Shown piece after piece: positions 17,463-24,312 of a stretch of 64,000 bases of DNA. A program made the position numbers and the translations under genes. The notes under the pieces are model-generated. The model had not been told where the DNA came from and searched no databases. It saw only the letters and a list, made by a program, of their open reading frames with translations. Within the stretch, counting starts at the first letter, position 1; each line of letters begins with the position of its first letter. The DNA is taken from the NCBI RefSeq assembly GCF_020520285.1, contig NZ_CP084742.1, forward strand, positions 744,001 to 808,000, given 5' to 3'. The stretch comes from Pseudomonas sp. L5B5 (GTDB lineage: Bacteria > Pseudomonadota > Gammaproteobacteria > Pseudomonadales > Pseudomonadaceae).

Positions 17463-17505
17463 TATAGGGCCTTGGCGTTTGCCGGCAAACGTGACCGACC
17501 GGTCG
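17463..17505 (-). promoter_or_regulatory. Promoter region with two adjacent palindromes
   Basis: A perfect 16-bp palindrome CGTTTGCCGGCAAACG (17476-17491) and a perfect 10-bp palindrome CGACCGGTCG (17496-17505) lie about 85-115 bp upstream of the peptide start. On the minus strand a TATAGT -10-like hexamer is at 17463-17468, so the larger palindrome overlaps the expected -35 position. That placement suits a dimeric repressor such as a TetR-family protein, or an activator replacing the -35 contact. No such regulator gene is next to it. Confidence 0.55.
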
Positions 17506-17736
17506 CTGTCCCGGCAATCCCTGCCTGTCGAGCTGGTTCTTGCCGTTTCGGCGTACCGCTGACGGAAGGTATTCGATGCACGAAATACTTATGACGTCGT
17601 CATATATGAACGGGCTGAAAGCAGACAACTTCGGAATATGTTGAGTCAGGGCACTCGGAGTCACCGCATGAACAGGTGTCGTGTTGCCTAAGTCCTGTTT
17701 TTAAGTTGCAACAAGTCTCACCGCTAATACCGAGTG

Positions 17737-17768
17737 AAAAGGCGGGGCTGGGCTGGTCCCTGAGCCCC
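17737..17768 (-). terminator. Terminator after the small secreted protein gene
   Basis: GGGGCT (17744-17749) pairs with AGCCCC (17763-17768). On the minus strand the stem is followed by a short T-run (complement of AAAA at 17737-17740). It lies 11 bp beyond the stop of the 89-aa gene. Confidence 0.5.
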
Positions 17769-17778
17769 ACCTAGATAA

Positions 17779-18048
17779 CTACCACTGGCCGCTTATAAGG
17801 CAACCGACGATTTCCCAATCGCTGTACTCCCACCAGGAATATCGTTCATCGGAGCAACTTCTGGCCAGGCTGGCCAACTTGATTCCGTCAGCTGTTTTCT
17901 GGGTTCCGAACGGAGTATCAGTAGACGCTGTCACCTGATGGACGGCCGGAGGAGGCTTGATAGTGGTCGGATGCACGGAAGCGTTCGCGACAGTGGCGGT
18001 GAAGGCAAGCGCTGCGGATATGGCCAGAACAGTCATGGACTTTTTCAT
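17779..18048 (-). CDS. Small secreted hypothetical protein
   Basis: This 89-aa protein has a clear Sec signal (MKKSMTVLAISAALAFT, cleavage after ANA near residue 23). The mature part of about 65 residues is Pro/Thr-rich then Trp/Tyr-rich, with two cysteines (SCSDERYSWWEY and VGCLISG) that could form a disulfide. AAAGGAA precedes the ATG. No family is recognised. It sits at the left edge of the decayed island and is transcribed away from it. Confidence 0.7.
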   Translation of the reverse strand: MKKSMTVLAISAALAFTATVANASVHPTTIKPPPAVHQVTASTDTPFGTQKTADGIKLASLARSCSDERYSWWEYSDWEIVGCLISGQW

Positions 18049-18364
18049 GTTCGATTCCTTTCAGTTATCTGACATGAGGCTTATGCATTAGCCTGACCTG
18101 CCTTTATCAGTAATCTGAACAGATCGGGCATTCGCGCAGAGTGGCGCCATGACAGACTACCACCGCGTCACCTCCCACACAGTCGCTCAACGGAGCTATT
18201 GACACGCTGGTGAAAGCGTGGATTTTCTCAACGAGCGTTACTCAAGCGTTCGAATTCCGCGATCGGACCAACTTGATAACGGGTGATTCAACGCTATTCT
18301 CATCAGGGAAGTGAACTTCATTGACTAAAACATATGTTAAATATTTAGGCAGGAGCCAATAAAC
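18049..18364. other. Divergent intergenic region, AT-rich
   Basis: About 316 bp between the divergently oriented secreted-protein gene and the 193-aa gene. It is noticeably AT-richer than the core genome and probably contains both promoters. No clear palindrome or RNA was seen. Confidence 0.4.
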
Positions 18365-18946
18365 ATGACAGGGGAAAATCTGATAAAAGCTATAACAGGC
18401 AACGCGCTACTCATGAGCCTGGACAATTGTCCTGCTGTATCAGCTCAAATGAGTTGTGCTGTTTATGGGAAAGTACAAAATGACGTTGGAGACGATGTCA
18501 TTAGAAATGATAAGAACATGAAGTACCAAATCGAACAGGCCATTCTATTTCGTGGCGATCACTCGCAAACAGCTGTTTGGCACTTTCTAATTACGGGGAC
18601 GGCGGTTCATCACTTTGTGGTTGTTCCTTGGTTCAAGCAGTCAGTCGGAACCGTGTATACAGTATTCATGGCCTACGAAAAAGCATACTCGGTGGACAAG
18701 TATGTCAAGCATACCAACCCAGCCCCCAGTGGGGCTAAAGCCTACAAGACAGTCTGGACCGCAAGCGAACTAAAAACCATGCTCTCTGATTTACTAACTA
18801 ACGATAGCGCTTGGGTAGAGTATTTCGGCCATGTTAAATCCGCCAAGGCAGAAGAGATTCACTACTATAAATACAAGAACACAGCACTAGACTCTGCAGT
18901 TTCCAACGTGAATCAATTCAAAAAACTCTGTGGGAAAGACACTTGA
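18365..18946 (+). CDS. Hypothetical protein, 193 aa
   Basis: Unrecognised soluble protein rich in Lys, Tyr and Asn, with codon use (AAA, GAT, AAT, ACA) much more AT-rich than its neighbours, indicating recent transfer. No signal peptide or membrane span. AGGAG lies about 10 nt before the ATG. It is followed by a terminator-like hairpin and then an orphan bacteriocin immunity gene, so an accessory toxin/immunity or phage-related role is possible, but nothing in the sequence shows it. Confidence 0.65.
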   Translation: MTGENLIKAITGNALLMSLDNCPAVSAQMSCAVYGKVQNDVGDDVIRNDKNMKYQIEQAILFRGDHSQTAVWHFLITGTAVHHFVVVPWFKQSVGTVYTVFMAYEKAYSVDKYVKHTNPAPSGAKAYKTVWTASELKTMLSDLLTNDSAWVEYFGHVKSAKAEEIHYYKYKNTALDSAVSNVNQFKKLCGKDT

Positions 18947-18988
18947 CCAGCCTGGCGACCGACTCACGCCTGGTCTGAGATTGACCAA

Positions 18989-19024
18989 AGCCCACCTTCA
19001 ACGCTTCAACGTGCAGGTGGGTTT
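18989..19024 (+). terminator. Rho-independent terminator after the 193-aa gene
   Basis: CCCACCT (18991-18997) pairs with AGGTGGG (19015-19021) and is followed by TTT. It lies about 45 bp after the stop at 18946 and separates that gene from the immunity gene. Confidence 0.6.
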
Positions 19025-19132
19025 CGGCCAGCAGCTTTCGAGAAACTCATGTCAAGCCCACCGTAGACGCTGGTTCGGTGTACGACGTTGACCGCTTATG
19101 GGTTAATACCGCCCGAAACCATATGGGCCATC

Positions 19133-19408
19133 ATGGAAAACAGCAGGCACGACATGACAGACATTTCTGATTTTACGGAAGCGGAATTTATCGGGTTTAT
19201 CAGAAACATACGGGTCATGAACAAAGGCGGAACAGATGCAGCACTGGGTGAGTTGCTCGAACAATTTAGCCGGCTGGCTGGTCATCCAGAGGGTTACGAT
19301 TTGATTTTCCATCCTGAGCCTGGGGCTGATAATTCTGCGGAAGGTGTCACGCAGACGGTCAAGGCCTGGCGTGCTGCCAATGGTTTAACGGGTTTCAAGG
19401 AGATCTGA
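19133..19408 (+). CDS. Orphan colicin/S-type pyocin immunity protein
   Basis: This protein of about 91 aa carries the E-type DNase immunity pattern ISDFTEAEFIGFIRNI, then HPEGYDLIFHPEPGADNSAEGV split over two helices, and the end WRAANGLTGFKEI. It matches immunity proteins that bind the DNase domain of E2/E9-like colicins and S-type pyocins. Two starts are possible: ATG 19133 and ATG 19154 (the latter begins MTDISDF, as in homologues). No nuclease bacteriocin gene is found upstream, where it is normally fused in an operon, so it is an orphan that may protect against competitors or be left from a lost cluster. Confidence 0.85.
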   Translation: MENSRHDMTDISDFTEAEFIGFIRNIRVMNKGGTDAALGELLEQFSRLAGHPEGYDLIFHPEPGADNSAEGVTQTVKAWRAANGLTGFKEI

Positions 19409-19928
19409 AGCCGGCTTATCTTGTGGGCTTGAATCTGTGCTGATCAAGACATCCCGAGGTGACAGCCTGGCTTCAAATCTTGTCACCAGAGCCCCACAAT
19501 CCTGCATAGATAATTACGCATAATGTATATTATGTTAAATCACGTGCCTTGTTAGAGATGCGTTGTTGATGGCGTTTTGGAGGCGCTCAGAACTAAACAT
19601 GTGAAATGTCGAGAAGTAAAAACGCGAAATTTGATCGCTCGCACTTCTCGAAAAAATTAGTTCTCTTTGCAGGTAGCACTTGCCGATCACCGTAATCTAG
19701 GAATCTGCAGTACCCGGAAGTGAACATCGAAATATTTGAGACCTAAAGATCGAAATTCAGATTTCTTGCCCCATTTTGGATCTTCCCTTCAACGCGACAC
19801 CTTGCGAATTTGTTGAGCAGTATGGTCAAGTGGTTTCACCGTCTTCAGGCTTCCCAGCTAATGCCAGCGACAGCGTCAAGACGCGAGCCTGACCTCTCAT
19901 TAAGAAGTTCTGTTCGAGTTTTGCAACC
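19409..19928. other. Decayed intergenic DNA with an IS fragment
   Basis: About 520 bp with no credible gene. At 19557-19585 a 29-bp stretch matches, with one mismatch, a segment inside the transposase of the downstream IS element (20783-20811). The rest is AT-rich and shows no recognisable coding remnant of the helicase whose stub lies beyond the IS. Confidence 0.5.
19557..19585 (+). repeat. 29-bp transposase-derived fragment
   Basis: GATGCGTTGTTGATGGCG at the left followed by TTTTGGAGGCG matches 20783-20811 in the IS3-family transposase at 28 of 29 positions. Flanks on both sides differ. It is either a scar of an earlier insertion or a coincidental short capture. Confidence 0.5.
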
Positions 19929-19991
19929 TGAATCGCCCCCGGGTTTCGTAGACACCTCCATGCCTTAAAATGAGACCAATCAGGAGGTGCC

Positions 19992-20270
19992 ATGAGCAAC
20001 CCGCGTTATCCCGAAGAATTCAAAATCCAAGCAGTCAATCAAGTGACCGAAAAGAAGCTGCCTGTCGCTGAGATAGCGGCCCGTCTCGGCGTGTCGACGC
20101 ATAGCCTCTATGCCTGGATAAAGCGTTACAGCAAACCTCAAGAAGAACGGCAGCAGGATGATGATCAGCACGCTGAGCTACGTCGTCTGCGAGCGGAACT
20201 CAAGCGCGTCACTGAAGAGCGAGACATATTAAAAAAGGCCGCCGCGTACTTTGCCAAGGAGTACGGCTGA
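19992..20270 (+). CDS. IS3-family transposase OrfA
   Basis: This 92-aa protein has an N-terminal helix-turn-helix (EIAARLGVSTHSLYAWIKRY) and a C-terminal leucine-zipper-like coiled coil (ELRRLRAELKRVTEERDILKKAA). It binds the IS ends and contributes the N-terminus of the OrfAB transposase. An A6G slippery run at 20230-20236 precedes the stop, the usual site of a programmed -1 frameshift in this family. Confidence 0.92.
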   Translation: MSNPRYPEEFKIQAVNQVTEKKLPVAEIAARLGVSTHSLYAWIKRYSKPQEERQQDDDQHAELRRLRAELKRVTEERDILKKAAAYFAKEYG

Positions 20271-21142
20271 AGTACGCCTTTATCAAGCAGCGCGCGGGCG
20301 ATTATTCGATTCGACGGCTTTGCCTGACGCTGAAAGTCCATCCCAGCGGTTATTACGTCTGGCTGTCTGAGCCGCAATCTGTACGCGCCAAAGACGACCA
20401 GCGACTGCTGGGTTTGATCAAGCATTCCTGGCTGGAGAGCGGCGGCGTTTACGGCTATCGCAAAATCCACGACGATCTGCGCGAGGTCGGTGAGGATTGT
20501 GGTCGTCATCGTGTGGCGAGGCTGATGCGTCTTGAAGGTCTGCGTTCTCAGACAGGTTATCGACGCCGCCCTGGAAAGTACGGCGGTAAGCCAGCGGTCG
20601 TCTCACCCAATTTGCTGAAGCGCCAGTTCGATGTTGTGGAACCCAACAAGGTTTGGGTAACCGACATCACGTACATTCGTACGTATGAAGGCTGGTTGTA
20701 TTTGGTGGTGGTACTGGATCTGTTTTCTCGGCAGGTCGTTGGCTGGTCAATGAAGTCGCAGATGACCAGTGATTTAGCTATTGATGCGTTGTTGATGGCG
20801 GTTTGGAGGCGTAAACCGAAGCAAGAGGTGATGGTTCATTCCGACCAAGGCAGCCAGTACAGCAGCTCCGATTGGCGCAGCTTTTTGAAGGCTAACAATT
20901 TGGCTGCCAGCATGAGTCGCCGAGGCAACTGTCATGACAACGCCGTGGCCGAGAGTTTTTTCCAGCTTCTGAAACGGGAACGGATCAAGCGAAAAATCTA
21001 CACCACGCGGGAAGATGCTCGGAGTGATGTATTTGATTACATCGAGATGTTCTACAACGTAAAACGCCGCCATGGTTTCAACAATCAGCTGTCACCGGTA
21101 GAGTTTGAAAAGCGTTACGCAATGAGCTTGCAAGGTGTCTAG
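20267..21142 (+). CDS. IS3-family transposase OrfB (DDE catalytic domain)
   Basis: This frame lies -1 relative to orfA and encodes an rve/DDE integrase core: WVTDITYI (first Asp), VMVHSDQGSQY (second Asp) and NCHDNAVAESFF (Glu), all intact. Homology begins before the first internal ATG (20414) with LKYAFIKQRAGDYSIRRLC, so the natural product is probably the OrfAB fusion made by frameshifting. The start given is where that homology begins after the orfA stop. Confidence 0.88.
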   Translation: MKYAFIKQRAGDYSIRRLCLTLKVHPSGYYVWLSEPQSVRAKDDQRLLGLIKHSWLESGGVYGYRKIHDDLREVGEDCGRHRVARLMRLEGLRSQTGYRRRPGKYGGKPAVVSPNLLKRQFDVVEPNKVWVTDITYIRTYEGWLYLVVVLDLFSRQVVGWSMKSQMTSDLAIDALLMAVWRRKPKQEVMVHSDQGSQYSSSDWRSFLKANNLAASMSRRGNCHDNAVAESFFQLLKRERIKRKIYTTREDARSDVFDYIEMFYNVKRRHGFNNQLSPVEFEKRYAMSLQGV

Positions 21143-21160
21143 AGAATCCGGGGCGATTCA

Positions 21161-21377
21161 AACACAGGCGTTCTGGGGCAAGCTCGCAGAGGAGCGATGT
21201 GTATTTTTTGTAGGAGTGTCTAGAGCAAAGCAAAGGCTCGTAATGACCAGCTGTGATCTACGCCCTCGTCCCAAAAGCTCAAAAAAGAGATGGGACGAGC
21301 GTCGGAGCCAACACGGCGAGTTTGTAAGCCATGTGGTGAGGCACCAAACCTGCTCGCTCCATGCTTGGAAGAGGTAA
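21161..21377 (+). pseudogene. UvrD-like helicase, C-terminal stub
   Basis: Directly after the IS right end the frame reads AFWGKLAEERCVFFVGVSRA then KQRLVMTSC. This is the superfamily I helicase motif VI region (EER..F.GVSRAK..L) of UvrD_C proteins, and it ends with an SQHGEF segment. The N-terminal 500 or more residues, including Walker A, are absent on the other side of the IS, so the gene was truncated by insertion plus deletion. The intact ancestor may have been a helicase partner of the downstream unknown gene. Confidence 0.75.
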
Positions 21378-21419
21378 ATTTGCCTAATTTCTGTGGAGCT
21401 ATAGACCAAGGAGGAATGA

Positions 21420-22349
21420 ATGGGAAGCAAAATCCCTGAGGCTAGGAACGCTCTTGGAGCAAAAGTCAGTGCACTGCAATATGAAGGGAACCCTGTAGGA
21501 CAGTTATCTTGCCCATCCAACGGGTGCGAAGCGCGGCTATCTTTCGTCAAGCGACATGACAGACGATACGCCACCAAAACGATTGAGGTGGCTCCTTGCT
21601 TCAGGCTGAAAAAGCGGTTCAACCACGATGCTAACTGCAAATACAATCTTGGGGGACAGCTCGGCATCATCGCAAAAGGATCATCTTCAGATTTGTTTTC
21701 GGCCATCTCAGCGTCAAAATTTGAGTTTCGTCTTCACATACTGATCAAAGCCCTATGGGAGCTTGATGACGCAGAAGTGGATGCTAGGGGGCGAGGCTGG
21801 GCATCCACCGAATCGCAGAACAAAAGTTATGGAAACAAGGGCCGCCTTTCCAACTATCTGAAAACCCTGGGTCAGATACTCGAGCTGAGGGCATTGTGTG
21901 AAGACAATGACGAGCTCAAAAGCCTCGTTACGCTGAAATCCAAGGAAACCACCATCCCCTGGAGTAAGTTCTACTTCGATCACAGCAACCTTTGCGACTT
22001 CACTCGCCACTACGGTACGGGCACCCTGACAATTCCATTGGCTATTGCCGGGTATGTTCAAGACATTCGTCCACCTAGCGATCGATTCCCATATCACGTG
22101 GCAGAGCTCACCTCTCCCTATGTTGAGCCCGACAAGAACGGCATCGTCCGCAAGCCCGTGCCTCAGGTGATTTTAAAGCAGTCCCCCCTCGCCGACCTGC
22201 TCAAACGCCAACATGAATACATCTTCTTTGGGCAGTGGAAAGCCCGTGTCCGCCGAACGAGCGGCCGAGGGGAAAACTCTAACCAGACCTGGCTCTTCGA
22301 GAACATCGAAATGTACATTGACCAAGCGGATCATTTCGTCGAGTGCTGA
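21420..22349 (+). CDS. Hypothetical protein, 309 aa, Cys/His-rich N-terminus
   Basis: Unrecognised. The first 80 residues contain LSCPSNGCEARLSFVKRHD followed by C and H...C positions (APCFRLKKRFNHDANCKYN). These could form a zinc ribbon, somewhat like the N-terminus of CoiA-type proteins. The rest is mixed helix/strand with no known catalytic motif. An ideal AAGGAGG lies 6 nt upstream of the ATG. It follows the helicase stub with 42 bp between, so the two may have formed one operon, perhaps a helicase-linked defence or DNA-processing pair. The function is not inferable. Confidence 0.7.
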   Translation: MGSKIPEARNALGAKVSALQYEGNPVGQLSCPSNGCEARLSFVKRHDRRYATKTIEVAPCFRLKKRFNHDANCKYNLGGQLGIIAKGSSSDLFSAISASKFEFRLHILIKALWELDDAEVDARGRGWASTESQNKSYGNKGRLSNYLKTLGQILELRALCEDNDELKSLVTLKSKETTIPWSKFYFDHSNLCDFTRHYGTGTLTIPLAIAGYVQDIRPPSDRFPYHVAELTSPYVEPDKNGIVRKPVPQVILKQSPLADLLKRQHEYIFFGQWKARVRRTSGRGENSNQTWLFENIEMYIDQADHFVEC

Positions 22350-22658
22350 ACAGGCGTCATTCTGTCCAGCGCATAAAACAGCAAGCGGAGCGCGCAGGCC
22401 ACCGGCCGTAGACGTGAGGATGGAAGCCCATCGGGCCGAGACACGGAGTGGCTCGGTTTACGACAGCCGTCCGCAGAGCGGCACGTCCAATGTCTAGACA
22501 ACATACGACGTCCCCCGCAAATTCTAAGACTGCTCGTCGCCCAAGGCGCGCACGTCTCTTGTGGATACTGTGTCACTCGGTAGCTGATTGGCGCTTGGCG
22601 GTGGCCAGAGCCCCCGCCAAGCCCACCACAAGGCCCGCGTAATCCGCCCGGGCCGCAT
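22350..22658. other. Convergent intergenic DNA
   Basis: About 309 bp between two convergent unknown genes. No credible ORF, tRNA or strong terminator was found. Composition is GC-richer than the neighbours, suggesting a junction between DNA of different origin. Confidence 0.35.
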
Positions 22659-23297
22659 TTACGGGGCATACTGAGCAATCGTCCGTTCGACGTGGGCATC
22701 GGCCAGCCGATAGATATTCAAAAGTTCAGCGTCAAAGGCGTGTGCTATCTCCTCCAGAGTTGGAGAGTCACCCAGTCGGTCAAACGTGCTTCTTAGGCGG
22801 GATTTCACCTTCTCGTAGACTCTGCTAAGCACCTGGTCGCTCGCCAGATACCTTCTCAAGCTAGAAAGCTTGTAAGGATCAGTAAATCTAGCTGCCGCAT
22901 CCTGAACCATCATGTCGTATTTCGACGTATTTACCGAAAACGCGGGGACAGTGTAGAAATGGTAGGCACATGCCTTCCTGATGCGCTCATCTTGCTCATA
23001 GTAGGCCTGCTGTTGCTCATTATGCTCGTGGTAAGCCTCCTCCTCTGCTGCTTCATTAGCGCTAATCATGCTCTCGACTTGCATCTCGGCTTTCGACGCG
23101 AACGCAAGCAGATCGAGATCGTCTTCTTGGTAGGCTACCTGCTTCAGGAACGTCGCTATCCCCATCACCTTGTAATCCAGGAAATAGTCGTAATCCGAAT
23201 AGGGATCATAATCCGAAGAACGGTCGCGCTCTGTATCCTGCTGTGCTTCGAGTCGGCTCATCCACGACTGCAAATGGGCTTTTAGTGCAGCTTTCAT
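22659..23297 (-). CDS. Hypothetical acidic protein, 212 aa
   Basis: Unrecognised, mostly helical. It has a Tyr/Asp-rich patch (SDYDPYSDYDYFLDYK, about residues 28-43) and a Glu/Gln/Tyr-rich segment (EEEAYHEHNEQQQAYYEQD, about 100-120) with coiled-coil character. The C-terminus is helical. ATG at 23297 is preferred; the upstream in-frame extension has no supporting start signal. Located in the island between two IS elements. No function proposed. Confidence 0.6.
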   Translation of the reverse strand: MKAALKAHLQSWMSRLEAQQDTERDRSSDYDPYSDYDYFLDYKVMGIATFLKQVAYQEDDLDLLAFASKAEMQVESMISANEAAEEEAYHEHNEQQQAYYEQDERIRKACAYHFYTVPAFSVNTSKYDMMVQDAAARFTDPYKLSSLRRYLASDQVLSRVYEKVKSRLRSTFDRLGDSPTLEEIAHAFDAELLNIYRLADAHVERTIAQYAP

Positions 23298-23519
23298 CAG
23301 TGTCCTCTTTAATCTGAAAGTCAAACCCTGCAGGAGGGTTTGATCGGCACGGTACCGATCAATTGTGCCCCTGGAACAGGAATTAAAGGTTGAAGCGAAA
23401 TTGTTTTGCTCCTCCACATATGTAGCTGTTGATTCACATCGCGGGTGTGCCTGCAGTGTGCGACAGCGCTATCAATTTGGGCAGCGCTACGCCCTGGGGA
23501 CCGTCTCCCAAAATGGCCC

Positions 23520-23690
23520 TTAGATGTATTTGAACATGAACCACCAGGCGTAAACGACCGACTCTGAATAGAACTGATCGTCATCAAGTAGCCCATGCGC
23601 AAAGGTGTTCCTGAGGTTCGGGCCATATGGGCTGCAGAACACAGCTTTGATTTCAAAAGCTACGTCAAGGCCAAGCAGTTCGGTGTGTAG
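23520..23690 (-). pseudogene. DUF4209-like protein, C-terminal stub
   Basis: The minus-strand frame ends in GPNLRNTFAHGLLDDDQFYS followed by a Trp/Tyr-rich tail (VVYAWWFMFKYI). This strongly resembles the C-terminal NLRN..AHGL motif of DUF4209 proteins. The upstream portion is replaced by the left end of the IS3-type element that starts near 23690, so only about 55 residues survive. The remainder was not found on the far side of the element. Confidence 0.6.
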
Positions 23691-24231
23691 TGGCCTAATG
23701 AAACCGGACACCCATTTAGGCGAGAATACTCGCCAGATAGAGGTTTCTGATGACTAAGCAAAGTCGTTCATTTTCCGCTGAAATCAAACACAAGGCTGTA
23801 GGCCTTGTGCTTGATCAAGGCTATAGCCACATCGAAGCCTGTCGTTCACTTGGGGTAGTCAAATCTGCGCTGCGTCGCTGGGTTAACCAGCTTCAGCAAG
23901 AGCACAATGGTGTGACTCCGCAAAGCAAAGCGTTGACGCCCGAGCAGCAAAAAATCCAGGAATTGGAAGCCCGGATCAATCGGCTGGAGCGGGGAAAAAC
24001 GATCCTAAAAAAGGCCACCGCGCTCTTGATGGCCGAGGAACACGAGCGTTCGCGTTAATTGATCAACTTCGTTCTGAAGAGCCTATCGCTGATCTCTTTG
24101 CGCACATGCCCTTGGCGATCCTTGCCTCATCCATGACCGTTGTCCGAGAGAGTCCCGTTTGTGTCCGTAAATACCCCATCCCTCTGAACCGGACTGTTCT
24201 AGTTTCTACCAGCCCCTGATCAGCAGCTTGG
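23691..24231 (+). mobile_element. Broken IS3-family element (orfA intact, orfB lost)
   Basis: The region starts near a left end reading GTGGCCTAATGAAACCGGAC, encodes a complete OrfA, then only about the first 12 codons of OrfB-like sequence (LIDQLRSEEPIADL) before homology ends. No DDE domain follows. The right boundary is approximate. It interrupts a DUF4209-like gene on its left and lies 80 bp before the ceramidase gene on its right, so its partial loss may have fixed the island border. Confidence 0.65.
23750..24058 (+). CDS. IS3-family transposase OrfA (second element)
   Basis: This 102-aa protein has a helix-turn-helix N-terminus (HIEACRSLGVVKSALRRWV) and a coiled-coil C-terminus (IQELEARINRLERGKTILKK). 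It is typical of IS3-family OrfA but from a different subgroup than the element at 19929. The A-run near 24005 would be the frameshift site, but the catalytic OrfB that should follow is missing, so the element cannot move on its own. Confidence 0.85.
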   Translation: MTKQSRSFSAEIKHKAVGLVLDQGYSHIEACRSLGVVKSALRRWVNQLQQEHNGVTPQSKALTPEQQKIQELEARINRLERGKTILKKATALLMAEEHERSR

Positions 24232-24312
24232 TCTTCAGTGTCGGCTCCGCTTCCAACGCGTCCGGCAATGCAGGGTTATCTTTCGCATACAAAAATACAC
24301 AGGGAGATTCAA

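Larger units (their letters stand above)
19929..21160 (+). mobile_element. IS3-family insertion sequence, complete (1232 bp)
   Basis: Imperfect terminal inverted repeats bound the element. The left starts TGAATCGCCCCCGGG at 19929 and runs to GACACCT at 19957. The right, on the complementary strand from 21160, starts TGAATCGCCCCGGATT and ends AGACACCT. Inside are orfA and a frameshifted orfB transposase. No exact 3-bp target duplication is visible (ACC left, AAC right), which suggests deletion or recombination after insertion. The element abuts the C-terminal stub of a helicase gene. Confidence 0.85.

Noticed and set aside
17392..17664. 90-codon minus-strand ORF upstream of the 40-aa peptide
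   Set aside because: It covers the palindromic promoter region, shows no conserved pattern and has a poor start; treated as non-coding.
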